Shown here: piece after piece, positions 25,398-35,649 of the stretch
How positions within the stretch are numbered: position 1 is the first letter of the stretch
Layout of the letters: every line of letters begins with the position of its first letter
NCBI GenBank assembly: GCA_025642065.1
Contig: JAODUP010001490.1
Location: 43,744 to 107,743 of the forward strand
DNA from: Paralvinella palmiformis
Lineage: Eukaryota; Annelida; Polychaeta; Terebellida; Alvinellidae
Length of the DNA: 64,000 bases
Direction: 5' to 3'
Program-made: the position numbers and the translations under genes
The notes under the pieces: generated by a model
Seen by the model: the letters and a program-made list of their open reading frames with translations, nothing else
What the model was told of the DNA's origin: nothing
Databases searched by the model: none

Positions 25398-26163
25398 CTA
25401 AAAATCTTTAACAAGGTGATCTGCACGAACTAAGTTTCTTTCAGAACGTATTTTCACAACATAATTGCTAGATCTCTTAACTTCAATTATAGAACCAAAT
25501 AACCATTTGTCTGTTTTTGAGTGTGCTCTTGTTTTTTTCACTCTCACCACATCACCAACATAAAACATTCCCTCACCCCTTCTAGTTCTATAAAACTGAA
25601 CTTTCTGAAATTCTTGCTTTTTGTTGACTAACTTACTAAGTTAGATATGGTTTAACTAAATTTAGCCTTATTCCCAGTTGTCGTTTCATTAACAACTCAG
25701 CTGGACTAAGTCCAGTGGTACCATGAGGTGTACTTCTATATCTTAACAGGAAATCTGCAATTTTCTGTTTCAGTGAACGCTCACTGTTACTTTCTAGAAT
25801 ATGTTTGGTGAAACTTTCCTTAAATAATCTCACTGCTCTTTCCGCAACCCTGTTCGTTGCTGGGTGATACGGTACATCTCTAATATATTTAATGCCATTT
25901 TGTATAATACATTCCTTGAATTCTTAGGCAATGAACTGTGGTCCGTTATCGGATATCAACAGTTCGGGCAAACCATGCTGGGCAAAAATCAATCTCAACT
26001 CATCAAGAGTTTTGCATAGGCTTAACTTCAATCAACGTAGAGTAACTATCAACAAGAATAAGAAGTTATTGTTTCTTATCTTCACAAAAATCAATGTGGA
26101 CTCTTTGAAAAAGGACACTTTGTGTAAACCCATGGGGGTAAAGTCAGCTTTGTAGGAATAGCT
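25398..26163 (-). pseudogene. Element A integrase: catalytic and C-terminal domains
   Basis: The minus-strand translation contains ISDNGPQF at about 25935-25965, which holds the second catalytic aspartate of the DDE integrase core. A stop codon follows five codons later. A 65-codon frame (25636-25833) with RSTPHGTTGLSPAELLMKR is the conserved end of the core in gypsy integrases. The glutamate region reads YHPATNRVAERAVRLFKES. Further on, GMFYVGDVVRVKKTRAHSKT and VVKIRSERNLVRADHLVKDF (25400-25570) form the small SH3-like C-terminal domain, ending at a stop at 25398-25400. The role in a live element would be insertion of the cDNA into host DNA. Several frame breaks separate these parts. Confidence 0.85.
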
Positions 26164-26800
26164 CTAACTCTGACATACAGCACATGCTCTAATTTTCGCC
26201 TCAATATCTGAGTCTAATTTAGGCCACCATACATAACTACGTGCTAGGCCATTCATGCTACACATACCAGGATGTTCCCAGTGTAGTTCATCTAATATGT
26301 GCCCTTGGAACCTTTTAGGAATGACTAGTCTAGTTCCCCATAATAAGCAACCTTGTTCACATGATAACTCGTCACGTCTGTGATAAAAAGGCTTAAACAC
26401 TTCAGGAATTTCATCACTGTTCCCTAGCCATCCATTTAGAACAAACTGATGCACTTTGCTTAAAATTGGGTTTACTTTAATTGCTTTTGTAACATCCTCT
26501 GCCAACACAGCAACATTATTATCTAAAAACTTAACTGTAAACACTTGACCTTCCATACCCTCACTACTTGACTCAGGGTTTGGCAACCTTGACAGAGCAT
26601 CACAGTTGGCACGAGAGGCTGAGTTTCTATAGTTAATATCGTAATCGTAAGCCGAGAGTAACAACGTCCATCGCTGCATTCTGGCAGCGGCCATAGTAAG
26701 TACTCCGGATGTTTGTCCAAGAATAGTCAACAAAGGTTTATCGTCAATTACCTCAAATATTAGGTACAAAGCCTCACGTTCAATCTTCGCATAGTTTCAC
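26164..26800 (-). pseudogene. Element A RNase H end and integrase zinc domain
   Basis: A 201-codon open frame. Its first 60 residues (VIDDKPLLTILGQTSGV, then RMQRWTLLLSAYDYDI and ANCDALSRLP) are the end of the gypsy RNase H domain and its connection. Residues 155-200 carry the HHCC zinc-binding module of integrase: two histidines in HWEHPGMCSMNGLARSYVWW and two cysteines in the final CAVCQ. It is the longest intact piece of the element. The catalytic start of RNase H lies upstream across frame breaks. In a functional element this polyprotein is cut by the element's own protease. Confidence 0.88.
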
Positions 26801-28073
26801 TCGCTCTTATTGATGGTTCTGGAAGCGTAACGGATAGATCGTTCGTCACCATTTTCAAACTCATGGGAGAAAAAAGGGGTCCACCCATACGAACGTGCAT
26901 CGCATACCAACGATGCATTTTTACTGGAAACATAATGTTTCACTTTTCAACTGATTTTTACACTCTTTGAATGCCTGTTTACACTCACTAGACCAGTGCC
27001 ACCTAACATTCTTTTGTAGCAGCCTGTGTAATGCATCCAAAACCATTGCTAAATCTGGTAGAAACTGATGATAGTACTGTATTACTCCTAACCATGATAT
27101 TAATTTCAAATCCAAGACATACAGTACTGGATTTCCAAAAATCACACTTTGGCAATTTTATATGCACATTATTTTCACTGACCCTTTCCAATACCATTTC
27201 AAGAATATCCAAATTTTCATTCTCATCATTTCCACCTATGAGTATATCATCTTGCTTACAGACACATTTAGGTATGCCCTGCAATATTTGATCCATCTTA
27301 GATTCAAAGGTTTTTAGTGAAGATTTAACCCCATACTGCAGTTTTAAGTAAGCATACAAGCCTTTGTGGGTGTTATTGTGAGAAACTTTGTACTTTGGAG
27401 CCTGCCATTTGCACGTACAAATCCTGAGTAGTTGGTAGAATTATTTGCTGATCCTCTACTGAAGGATTAGTACTGACTTTATAATCACCACAGATCCTTA
27501 CAGATCGATCTGCCTTCGGAACTACTATAATGAGACTAGCCCATTCGGATCTTTCTACTTTTTAAATAACACCATTTTCTTCAAGCTTTCGTAACTCAGC
27601 TTCTACAGGTTCACGTAATGTATAAGGTACCCTACGATGTGTGTGATACACTGGCTTAACTCTGATGTGAGGCGCATGGCCTTTCAAACCACCGTAATTG
27701 TCTTCACATAAATGAGACTTATTTTTCAACATCGAATTTAATCTTTGCTTGCCAATTTGGCTCCCTGCTTCCTTGTATTTAGCATGGAGCACCTTTGACC
27801 AATTTAGTCGTAATTTTGCCAAACAGCTTCTACCTAAAAGTGTAAGCTTTTCAGGGTGGTCTACTACAGTTAAAGGTAATGTAAGATTTTGCTCACCGTA
27901 GACAATTTCACATAACAATTCACCATACATAGTTAGTGAGTCATCAGTATACGGACACAATCTAATATTAGATTTGCTCAAATGAATATGACTGAAGTCT
28001 CTCCTATGCACAGATTTACACATTATTGTGTGATCAGCAGCATATCTATTTGCATTTTACAAGGCTTCATTAG
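26801..28073 (-). pseudogene. Element A protease and reverse transcriptase
   Basis: The minus-strand frame at 27562-28023 begins in the protease (HHL-type frame TIMCKSVHRRDFSHI; the D-T/S-G active site lies just upstream across a frameshift near 28050). It runs through TLLGRSCLAKLRLNW to the RT entrance REPVEAELRKLEENGVI. The frame at 27003-27359 covers the palm and thumb with QDDILIGG (27260 region), in which the usual tyrosine/phenylalanine-x-D-D motif is CKQDD. The frame at 26921-27145 holds YYHQFLPDLA and the start of RNase H. It would copy element RNA to cDNA; here it is broken by at least three frameshifts and an LTR-internal stop at 27560. Confidence 0.85.
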
Positions 28074-28086
28074 AAGACTTAGACAG
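28074..28086. repeat. Target-site duplication, left half
   Basis: AAGACTTAGACAG, identical to 28451-28463, flanks the SINE-A inserted in element A. Confidence 0.95.
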
Positions 28087-28450
28087 GTTTTTTGTTGTTC
28101 GGGGACAATCCCCAGGCTGTCGCTTAATTAGCACAGCCTCTATGTTGGAGTGGTTGAGAAATCACCTCCCCCCACCACTCACAGGGGGAGAAGTACGGAA
28201 AGATGGAGCCGAAATACCCTGAGGGTGGTCACTGCCAGAGTGTTTTACGTCCTCATGGGTTTTTTAACGTCCCCCTTTATTTTAAATAATTCAGTGGAGA
28301 CGGCAGCGCCATTTAACGTGGTCAGCCACCCACGATGTAGTGAGCCGAGAAATTAATCGCTGGAAAAGTTTCGACCTCTTACGGGGTTCGAACCTGTGAC
28401 CTTTGGCACCAAGTGCCGGCTGCTTAACCGCTAGGCCACCGGAGCTCACT
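28087..28450 (-). mobile_element. SINE-A nested in element A
   Basis: A 364-bp full-length SINE. The minus strand starts AGTGAGCTCCGGTGGCCTAG with A box TGGCCTAGCGG, and the B box GGTTCGAACCC lies about 40 bp later, so it has the tRNA-type internal Pol III promoter. The body includes a GGCTCACTACATCGTGGGTG block. The 3' end is short and reads GAACAACAAAAAAC on the minus strand. A perfect 13-bp target duplication surrounds it. It is the best-preserved copy in the window and is younger than element A. Like other SINEs it would depend on a LINE's reverse transcriptase. Confidence 0.95.
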
Positions 28451-28463
28451 AAGACTTAGACAG
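28451..28463. repeat. Target-site duplication, right half
   Basis: AAGACTTAGACAG, a perfect copy of 28074-28086. Confidence 0.95.
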
Positions 28464-29440
28464 TGACATAACAGTATATATGCCTAAACAATCATCATCA
28501 TCTTTGTGATTAGTGTTCTCTGTAACAATTTTAAGTACACCTGCAGTAGTCTTAGTACTAGTAATGTTTTGGGTGTATCCTTTGCCTAGTAGAGTATTGC
28601 AAAACCTGTCAAAGTGACCTTGCTTTCTGCATCAGGTCAGGTCACGTCACGTCACGTCACGTCAGATGCCAGATGATTGGTTTCGCAGCGGTAACACGAC
28701 ACTATACTGATTGTTGAGGGAAATCCGCCTTTACTTTATGGATACTTCTTTTAACTACTCGTTACTTTATTCACATTACTTTGTGATGGGTGCATTTCTT
28801 GTGCTTGTTTAGAAGACATTTCCATCACAGTAGCGATTCGACACGCATCAACGAATGTTAAATGTTCAGTGTTTAACAGCTTATTTTGGATTTTAAAATT
28901 TCGTAAACCACAAGTAAATCGATCTCTCAAAGCTCGATTTAAATACTGGTCGAAGTTACAATATATAGAAAGTTTTTTTTTTTAACTAGAATATAATCAT
29001 CTCTTTTTCCGAAGTGAAAACTTTCCGATATTTCCGACGGAGACGGATTAAAATGACTGTTCGGGTTTTTTTAAATATTTCTTCCAGCACAATACTCTTT
29101 GACATAGCAGAAGCCACTAAATCACTTATTGCCGAGTAAGTTTCTGGACTGACTTCGCTGAGTAATGTCACTTTTCTTCTTTCACTCGCGACTTTTCGAT
29201 CTGATTTTGTTTTTCTGAATTCCCTGCCACTTCCACGATATTCTTCGCAAGAAAACATTTCTCCATTCTTTCTGTGTATAACATAAATGTTTCTTTCGCA
29301 TGACCAACGACACCAATTATTCCTTAAAGCCATTGTTGTACAGTTTATAGAAATGTAATTCACAACACACGAAGAATGCCACGAGGTCAGAGATAGGCGG
29401 CGCGAGTCGAATTTAATCACTGCTAAATCTGGCTTCATCT
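28464..29440 (-). pseudogene. Element A gag (capsid and zinc knuckle)
   Basis: The 150-codon minus-strand frame at 28986-29438 carries KVTLLSEVSPETYSAISDLV, matching the capsid-type helix region of gypsy gag proteins. A second frame at 28700-28980 continues with LNRALRDRFTCGLRNFKIQ and LTFVDACRIATVMEM, the C-terminal capsid half. Then come CYRC and, after a pentanucleotide repeat, CRKQGHFDRFC, the remains of two CCHC-type zinc knuckles. Gag would form the particle that packages element RNA. Frame breaks near 28740 and 28985 and the repeat in the zinc region make it non-functional. Confidence 0.75.
28636..28665. repeat. (GTCAC)n pentanucleotide repeat in gag
   Basis: Five to six GTCAC/GTCAG units fall where the first zinc knuckle should continue. 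They place TGACGT words, the CRE/ATF core, in series. Confidence 0.85.
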
Positions 29441-29521
29441 TTGCATTGCAGGTATTCTTCTTTGTATCTCATTACACACACCTAGGTTGTTTATTATTTC
29501 AACCAACGTTTTGTTTATTTC

Positions 29522-29539
29522 TCACCACCTCGTCGCCAA
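29522..29539 (-). promoter_or_regulatory. Element A candidate primer-binding site
   Basis: The minus strand reads TTGGCGACGAGGTGG directly after the 5' LTR. This is the position of the tRNA primer site; the matching tRNA was not determined. Confidence 0.55.
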
Positions 29540-29692
29540 TATAATATATTTCGAACAAATGACAGAACACGAGATGTTGACTTTCCACAGCTTTAGCCGG
29601 AGATGCTTTTATTATGTCAATAGAACCAGGTCATACATACATAATAATAAGTGAAAGTATTTACATTGTGTTTCTTATGATAAGATATTACA
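29540..29692 (-). repeat. Element A 5' LTR
   Basis: Partner of 25214-25347; on the minus strand it begins TGTAATATCTTATCATAAG and ends ATATATTATA. It is 153 bp, short for a gypsy LTR. Confidence 0.85.
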
Positions 29693-31196
29693 TTTATCCA
29701 GGTTGAGTTAAATCTCTAAGTTTGCTTAATTAGTGTTATATATGAATGAACGTGTTAACTGATTTATTGGTTTATTTATAGTTTGCGACCAATTTCGGCG
29801 AATATTCAACGTTTTATTTGTAAGATTTACTTTCAACGCTGTCAGAATGCGTCATGTTTGTCCCCGGTCAGTCACACACGGATAAACATATTGCACAACA
29901 TTTTGGGAACGGTACTTGTACTTTTGATTGCAAAAAAAACCACAACAATAAATAGCTTAGCAAAGGGCTGAAGAAAACCATTGGGTAAGAAAATAATAAT
30001 TAATATTTAAAACAAATCGGTGAGCAATGAAACTGAGATAGCTTGTGCATTCAATCAATATTTCGCCAACATTGGTTACAACGTCAGTCAAAATGTTCCT
30101 TGTGTAAAGAAAGATTCATAATACATAGTCCATATTCTTATACCCCGGAATTCCTGTCGATTTACTGGCTTTAACAACAACACAAACCAAACATTAGCTA
30201 CTGTGCAGATTGTATTGATCGAAATTAAAGACATAATTGTTGGCCCTATCACATGCATAGTAAACCTCACCTATATAATGGGAATATTTCCAACTAATAT
30301 TAAATCTGCATTTTTTTCCCAGTACACAAAGAAGGTGGCCTACGTTATTTAGATAATTATCGACCAGTGAACTTTCTATCATCATTAAGATAGATGATAA
30401 TGACATACTCTATCATCAGTGTGGTTTAGGAGCTATCCATTTGACCGTTCACCCTTTGCAGTATCTTCTGAACCATTGTGCTGAAGCTAACAATAGATCG
30501 TCTTCTCAGATGACCTAGGCCACCTTTCGTGACAATCGGCCCCACTATTTTACTTCATAAACTTAATACCTTTGGAATGTGTGGGGTGGACAATAGATGG
30601 AGTGTAGGCTTTTTGACAAATATGAACCAATTTGTCACTATCAACTCTCATACATCACCGAACTTGCCAGTTCAAAGGGGTCACTCGGTTTTCATCCTTG
30701 GCCAACTCGTTTTCTTTGTATAAGTAATTCACATTTCAAAAAGTACTACGGAGCATATTTTGTCCTTTGCAGATGATATTACCGTTTTTCTGTTTGTTTC
30801 ACATCTGGCAAATCTATTTAATAGAGCAAATAAATCGTTCAGTGCAATCTTTAACTGGTACTGTGCTAATACATTATCTCTGCACTCAACTAAAATTCAG
30901 TATAACAACTAAAACTAGAAAAATCCTTCCCTTCATTCGCTAAAGATTAGCGGGGTGAAAGTTTGCCAAATACATTTACTATACAAGACAGAAATTCTAC
31001 AGAAGTGAGTTATACGAACCATCAACAACAAAAGGTATAAGCTATACTGATCCTCTCTTCAAGCAGTTTGATATTCTTAAACTGTCTGACTCGTATCAGC
31101 AGATGATTATGTTAGTAATGCATAACTACACTCATTACAAACTTAAATCGTAATACTCATGGTGCGTATGAAACTAGACAAGTTCAGCTATTCTAT

Positions 31197-31202
31197 ATTC
31201 CT
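31197..31202. repeat. SINE-C target duplication, left
   Basis: ATTCCT, repeated at 31407-31412; short, so supported mainly by the restored LINE reading frame. Confidence 0.5.
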
Positions 31203-31406
31203 TGATGATGATGATGATGATGATTATTATTGATGTTTTACGGCCACTTTTCTTCACAATGTATGCTAAATGGGCCAATCGACCTCCTAAGTTAATGAGG
31301 CGAAGTCAAAGATGAAACAACCTTCAGATATGCCCACGCCGAGATTCGAACAAGGGTGGTAGTGATCTGTGGTCCAACACGCTACGGCTGGACCACGGAG
31401 GCGCAA
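31203..31406 (-). mobile_element. SINE-C (tRNA-derived SINE with ATC tail) in the LINE
   Basis: On the minus strand it starts TTGCGCCTCCGTGGTCCAGC with an A-box-like TGGTCCAGCCGTAGCG. About 40 bp later comes TGTTCGAATCTCGGC, a B box. It ends about 200 bp downstream in an (ATC)n tail (31204-31235). The head, internal promoter and simple 3' tail mark a tRNA-derived SINE distinct from SINE-A. Removing it together with one ATTCCT copy rejoins the LINE frame as QLFYIPDLRINSRFLFPTIC. Confidence 0.8.
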
Positions 31407-32019
31407 ATTCCTGATTTGCGGATAAATTCCCGCTTTTTATTTCCCACCATATGCAACAATAGGTTTATCCTGTAAGATGTTAATACGAAATATAGTTATT
31501 TGAAACGATCTATACAAAACATATAAATATATATTTAAATAGTTTTGCTACTGCAGTCATATCTGATAATCCATGTTTTGTTGATTGTTACTCAATATCA
31601 AAGCGCGAAATAAGTATAACACCTAGTCCTGTAATGTTCTAATTCGTTATCTTTCTTCTCACCATGGTACGTCGTGTTTACGTTGGATGCGTCTAATACA
31701 TGATATTATTATTTCATTCTGACATCTTTTATATTTGGTCATAATGCTTTATTTTATTTCGGGGTAGCAGGAACACATATTTTTAAATGGTATGCTGCTC
31801 CTCCCGTTCCCTCTATTATGTAAGCAATATATATCATATTTTATGTCGTTCACATGGATGTTTACTCTTGCTTAATTTTGAAATGGGAAATAAATATTGG
31901 TATTCGTATTAGTATGGCTGATCTGTAACTATGTAAATAAACAAATCTCACAAACAAAGTATGACCCTGATTTGAACTCAACATATTGTGGTGTGTTAGT
32001 GCGTGCTTGCGTGTGTGTG

Positions 32020-32032
32020 TTTATATATATAA

Positions 32033-32103
<71 letters not shown>

Positions 32104-32126
32104 GTGTGTGTGTGTGTGTGTGTGTG
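32020..32126. repeat. (TA)n-(GT)n microsatellite, SINE-B tail
   Basis: Short TA run then about 40 GT units with a GTGGGTGGGG interruption. On the minus strand it is the CA tail of the SINE-B at 32127-32283. Confidence 0.9.
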
Positions 32127-32283
32127 TTTTAGCTGTGTATAATAAGGCACAGGCACAGGGAATCTCGAACCGTGAATTCAAACTCTGGACGTTTCTTCAG
32201 GGGACTGAATGCAGAGTGGCGACTTTTCTTGCTGAGACATGTGTAATGTCTCACCAGTCCCTAAGCCGCCAAGCACTGGAATA
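32127..32283 (-). mobile_element. SINE-B, most complete copy
   Basis: On the minus strand: start TTCCAGTGCTTGGCGGCTTA, GGGACTGGTGAGACATTACA, GTCGCCACTCTGCATTCAGT, then GAATTCACGGTTCGAGATTC (B-box-like) and CCTTATTATACACAGCTAAA before the CA tail. It is about 155 bp. The 5' side is followed on the plus strand by an A-rich stretch and another (GT)n tract. The tRNA origin is an inference from the B-box-like element. Confidence 0.7.
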
Positions 32284-32297
32284 AAAAAAGTATGGTT

Positions 32298-32397
32298 GTG
32301 TGTGTGTGCGTGCGTGTGTGTGCGTGTGTATGTGTGTATGTGTGTGTGTGTGAGTGTGTGTGTGTGTGTGTGTGTATGTGTGTGCATGCGTGTGTGT
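32298..32397. repeat. (GT)n microsatellite
   Basis: Imperfect GT run, followed by GATTTGGCTATGTG, which may be the 3' end of another, badly decayed SINE-B. Confidence 0.9.
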
Positions 32398-32429
32398 GAT
32401 TTGGCTATGTGCTATGTGTGCTGTAATAG

Positions 32430-34238
32430 ACGGCTGGTATCTGTTGAAATCACCCTTTGTGATCAAAGTAACATTTTAGGACTTTTACATTTTGAAACTG
32501 ATTTTTAACTTTAGTTCTAATAGCTTGGAAATAAGAAGTACTACAGTTATATACCTGGTTTTATGCTTTTCTTCTGACTGCTGTTTACATCGTGATCAAA
32601 GCCATAAGTAGCTTTATTGTTGAATGGTATCAATTGATATACGTTTGACGTAAACGCACTTTATCTATTTAGTCATAGTCATTTGTCCAATTTTCCCGGA
32701 TAATAAGTCCAAGTTATGTTAGGTTATTCATTTGAACTATATTGTTGAAAAGACAACAGCTGCATAAGAATCGGGCTTTACACTCAATGGTGTCTGACTA
32801 CCAAGTACCCCTTTCTGCGTAAAGTAACAGGATTAATTAGGGACAAACACTCATATAGGCTTAACAGCCTCTAAAGGTTAACAAAAGGTAGCTCTAGAAT
32901 AACATTATGAAAAACTAAATTGACATGATCCCATATTCCAATTGGCGAAGAAATGTATTGTTTGTATGAGAAAAGGTTGACAACTGACTGATTTCGGACG
33001 AATATCATTTATATGTCAGCAAACTACAAACTGAAATTGCTTCATATTTTATACCAATACTGTAATAGACCTTCTACTTATCTTGATATACTAGATTCAT
33101 CCATAGGCAGCTATTTATTGTCTTCATATTTTCCTCAAATCGTGTCAACAGAACGACTGCTTAATTAACTGAAGCTTGTATTCTAATTGGCACATGAAAT
33201 TTATTTCGAATTTTCATCAGATTTAAAGATTTTGAAGAAAGTCAATTAATCACAATGCCCATATTTGGCAATTTAATGAAACAACAACGAAGTTCGATGA
33301 ACTTAGGAACAGACAAAGAAGAGGGGGGAATAATAAATGACCTAACGAAAAATGAACAAAGACTGAATGGATGAATTGATGAATCAATAAATATTCCTGT
33401 CAGCAAATTGAAGAACTAACAGACAAATGAACGAGCAGACTCTCAGATGAGTGGTTGTTAGACAAAACCATGATCAGCAAAAAAGAAAAGTCAAAAGTCT
33501 TCCAGCTTCAAATCGTCACGGGACCGGTCATAAACCTTTGAAAGGATGGAAATATTTTGTATATAACACGATGGCACTGCATCACTAATCCCATTTTTCA
33601 CCCAAAAATATAAACAAGATGCGCTCATAGGTTCTTTGTGATTAATATAAGACACAACGTTTTCAATTAAATTTATTCATCAATAGTTTAATCATATTTA
33701 TGTACGGTCTTTGATCTAACAGTCATAAAATTATGCTGAAATCTCCATGATTTACCCTTGACATGAAAGGAAAGCGGTTTATCGAAGATAAATTCAGAGC
33801 TAAGAAATATAACTCATCTATAAATCACAGAACATCATTTTCATCTTAATGAACTACTAGTGACCATCGTGAGACCAACCAATAATTTATTATATAACTA
33901 AATCAGTTAGCACTTGATTAATGGTTACTTTGATTAATTAAAACAACCAAATATGTGTTAATAAATGGGGTAAAGATCTAAATAGAAGTTTAAAATTGTA
34001 TAATTAATTTGTAATACGTGGTTAGGTATAACGTTTCCTATACAGTTGGAACTTAGTACCCACATTATGGGAAACCTCTCTACGGCAGCTTAAAATGGTA
34101 TTATGGTAGAAACTTCAGTGAGACTAAATATACAATAACGAATATTATTCATCAGACATAAAATGTTAATTGTGTAACAGGTTTATGTAGGTTTGTAATC
34201 CGATATTATATAAATATAACATCATCTACATATTAAAT

Positions 34239-34240
<2 letters not shown>
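32430..34240. other. AT-rich stretch, no feature seen
   Basis: No ORF, RNA or repeat family recognised. Confidence 0.5.
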
Positions 34241-34242
<2 letters not shown>

Positions 34243-34287
<45 letters not shown>

Positions 34288-34301
34288 ACTACATAAAATA
34301 G

Positions 34302-34366
<65 letters not shown>
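34243..34366. repeat. Paired (TA)n tracts
   Basis: Two long pure TA runs (34243-34285 and 34305-34366) separated by 20 bases. Confidence 0.95.
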
Positions 34367-34374
<8 letters not shown>

Positions 34375-34919
34375 TCAATCAGCCCTATTTAGTATAACAT
34401 ACTAAATAATAAAATACATCACGATTTTCATAAACAAGGTAAATGGCCAGTAAAACCAATATGCAGGTTAAGATAACAAATACTAGATGAAGCAAGATGA
34501 ACGTGAATCTAAAATGACATCAGCAACATATTAATTAGTATAGGGTCATTCATCAGTGAAGCTCTTTTTGATCTTAAATCGACTTTGTAAGAAATGAAAT
34601 ATCATTGTGTGCATATATGGACTTATCGACAAATTAAGATGACCTTTCATTTACCAGAAGAAGTCATATTCAGTATATGTAAATAAACAGATCTTGCTCC
34701 GGAGGTGTCTTCAAAGAATGACAGAATAACATCCATTTGGGCTACATCACGAAATAAGTTGATTGTGTGTACTATCATGACATCAACTAAACGAGTGTTA
34801 CGGCAGAATGTTCTAACACCGATAGCTATCTTCAAATGTTCCAAATATATCTCACAGTGTCTGGATGTGTACCATCAGACAATAATCGTACCCCTTGTAG
34901 CTACTCGGCTTTCAATACA

Positions 34920-35540
34920 AGGTTTTTAAGGATTCCAGGATCAATATTTAACTTTTTTGAGGAATTAATAGTCCTTTCTTGAAAATGTCCGGAACGATGC
35001 CAAATATATTACAAATGCATATAAATAAACATATATGGGTTATTAGTTTAGATCCTTTACCACGTGTAATAGTCTTCTGCTGATACACCATCTACTCTTC
35101 ATGCACATCCCAAACGTATTTTATCAATAGCTTCCAAACAGACTTTAAATTGTCATACTACATTGCGTCCATCATATTTGTATTACTGAGCATATGTTAT
35201 AAAGAACATTTATCATTAAAGTAATCCACAGGCGTATTACCATCACTATGCCTGATAGTTCAGATGTTGTTCCAAAAACATCTGAAATTACGTGTTCTGT
35301 ACAATCCATCCAGTATATGATACTTAGAACAAATAGGTGGCTCACCAGCCACTCGATCTCTTGGCTAGTTTATAACATTTGCATAGTTCTTCCTCTCTAG
35401 AACGGCAGCAGGATTGCTCGATTTGAAACCGAAAACGCCCCCTACATCTGGTAAGTGTAGAGATCTAGTTCCATCAGTTATGTCATCTATGTTTGCCAGC
35501 ATATTTTGACCTATCAACATCCACTGTACGGGAACAGGAG
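34920..35540 (-). pseudogene. LINE reverse transcriptase, N-terminal fragment, decayed
   Basis: On the minus strand, near 35075-35137, the translation reads EAIDKIRLGCA-stop-RVDGVSAE. This resembles the G-x-DG-x-xAEH fingers motif of non-LTR reverse transcriptases. After it come HICLFICICNIFGIVPDIFK and GLLIPQKS, where the family has the segment ending in PI-K-K. Upstream, about 50 codons at 35350-35530 are open (NMLANIDDITDGTRSLHLPD, then GGVFGFKSSNPAAVLERKNY) but I do not know which domain they are. The catalytic F/YxDD motif is not present. This fragment is oriented opposite to the other two LINEs. Confidence 0.5.
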
Positions 35541-35586
35541 AAGTGCATTATGTTCAGGATGCTCAAGCATATATAGATCACAGCTG

Positions 35587-35649
<63 letters not shown>
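35587..35649. repeat. (CT)n-(AT)n-(AG)n palindrome
   Basis: A 63-bp nearly perfect inverted repeat made of CT, then AT, then AG runs, followed by a G8 stretch (35649-35656). Strand-symmetric and able to form a cruciform. Confidence 0.95.

Larger units (their letters stand above)
25214..29692 (-). mobile_element. Element A: Ty3/gypsy-type LTR retrotransposon, inactive
   Basis: A structurally complete minus-strand LTR retroelement with short LTRs at both ends (25214-25347 and 29540-29692). A purine tract precedes the 3' LTR and a candidate primer site follows the 5' LTR. Between them lie gag, protease, reverse transcriptase, RNase H, and integrase with its C-terminal domain, in the order typical of Ty3/gypsy elements. 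It is about 4.1 kb after removing a nested SINE-A (28087-28450). Stops and frameshifts occur in every domain, and the LTRs differ clearly from each other, so it is an old, dead copy. Domain order and motifs are visible in the sequence; the family assignment rests on known gypsy architecture. Confidence 0.9.
29900..31542 (+). pseudogene. LINE (jockey/CR1-like) ORF2, decayed, split by SINE-C
   Basis: A degenerate non-LTR reverse transcriptase read across several frames. Order: AFNQYFANIGYNVSQNVP (about 30045-30100), the pre-RT segment; IKDIIVGPITCIVNLTY and MGIFPTNIKSA (30220-30320), the RT fingers; an HQCG-type segment (30415); TILLHKLNTFGMCGVDNRW (30545); SFADDITVFL (about 30762-30790), the A/F-x-D-D catalytic motif; NWYCANTLSLHSTKIQY (30855-30905); the C-terminal NNKRYKL and DILKLSD blocks; and a final NDLYKTYKYIFK before a stop at 31540-31542. 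It would prime reverse transcription on nicked target DNA. No endonuclease domain is seen; there are many stops and at least one large internal deletion after 30900. Confidence 0.8.

Noticed and set aside
28636..28665. CRISPR-like or iteron-like array
   Set aside because: Units are only five bases with no spacers, inside a eukaryotic retroelement.
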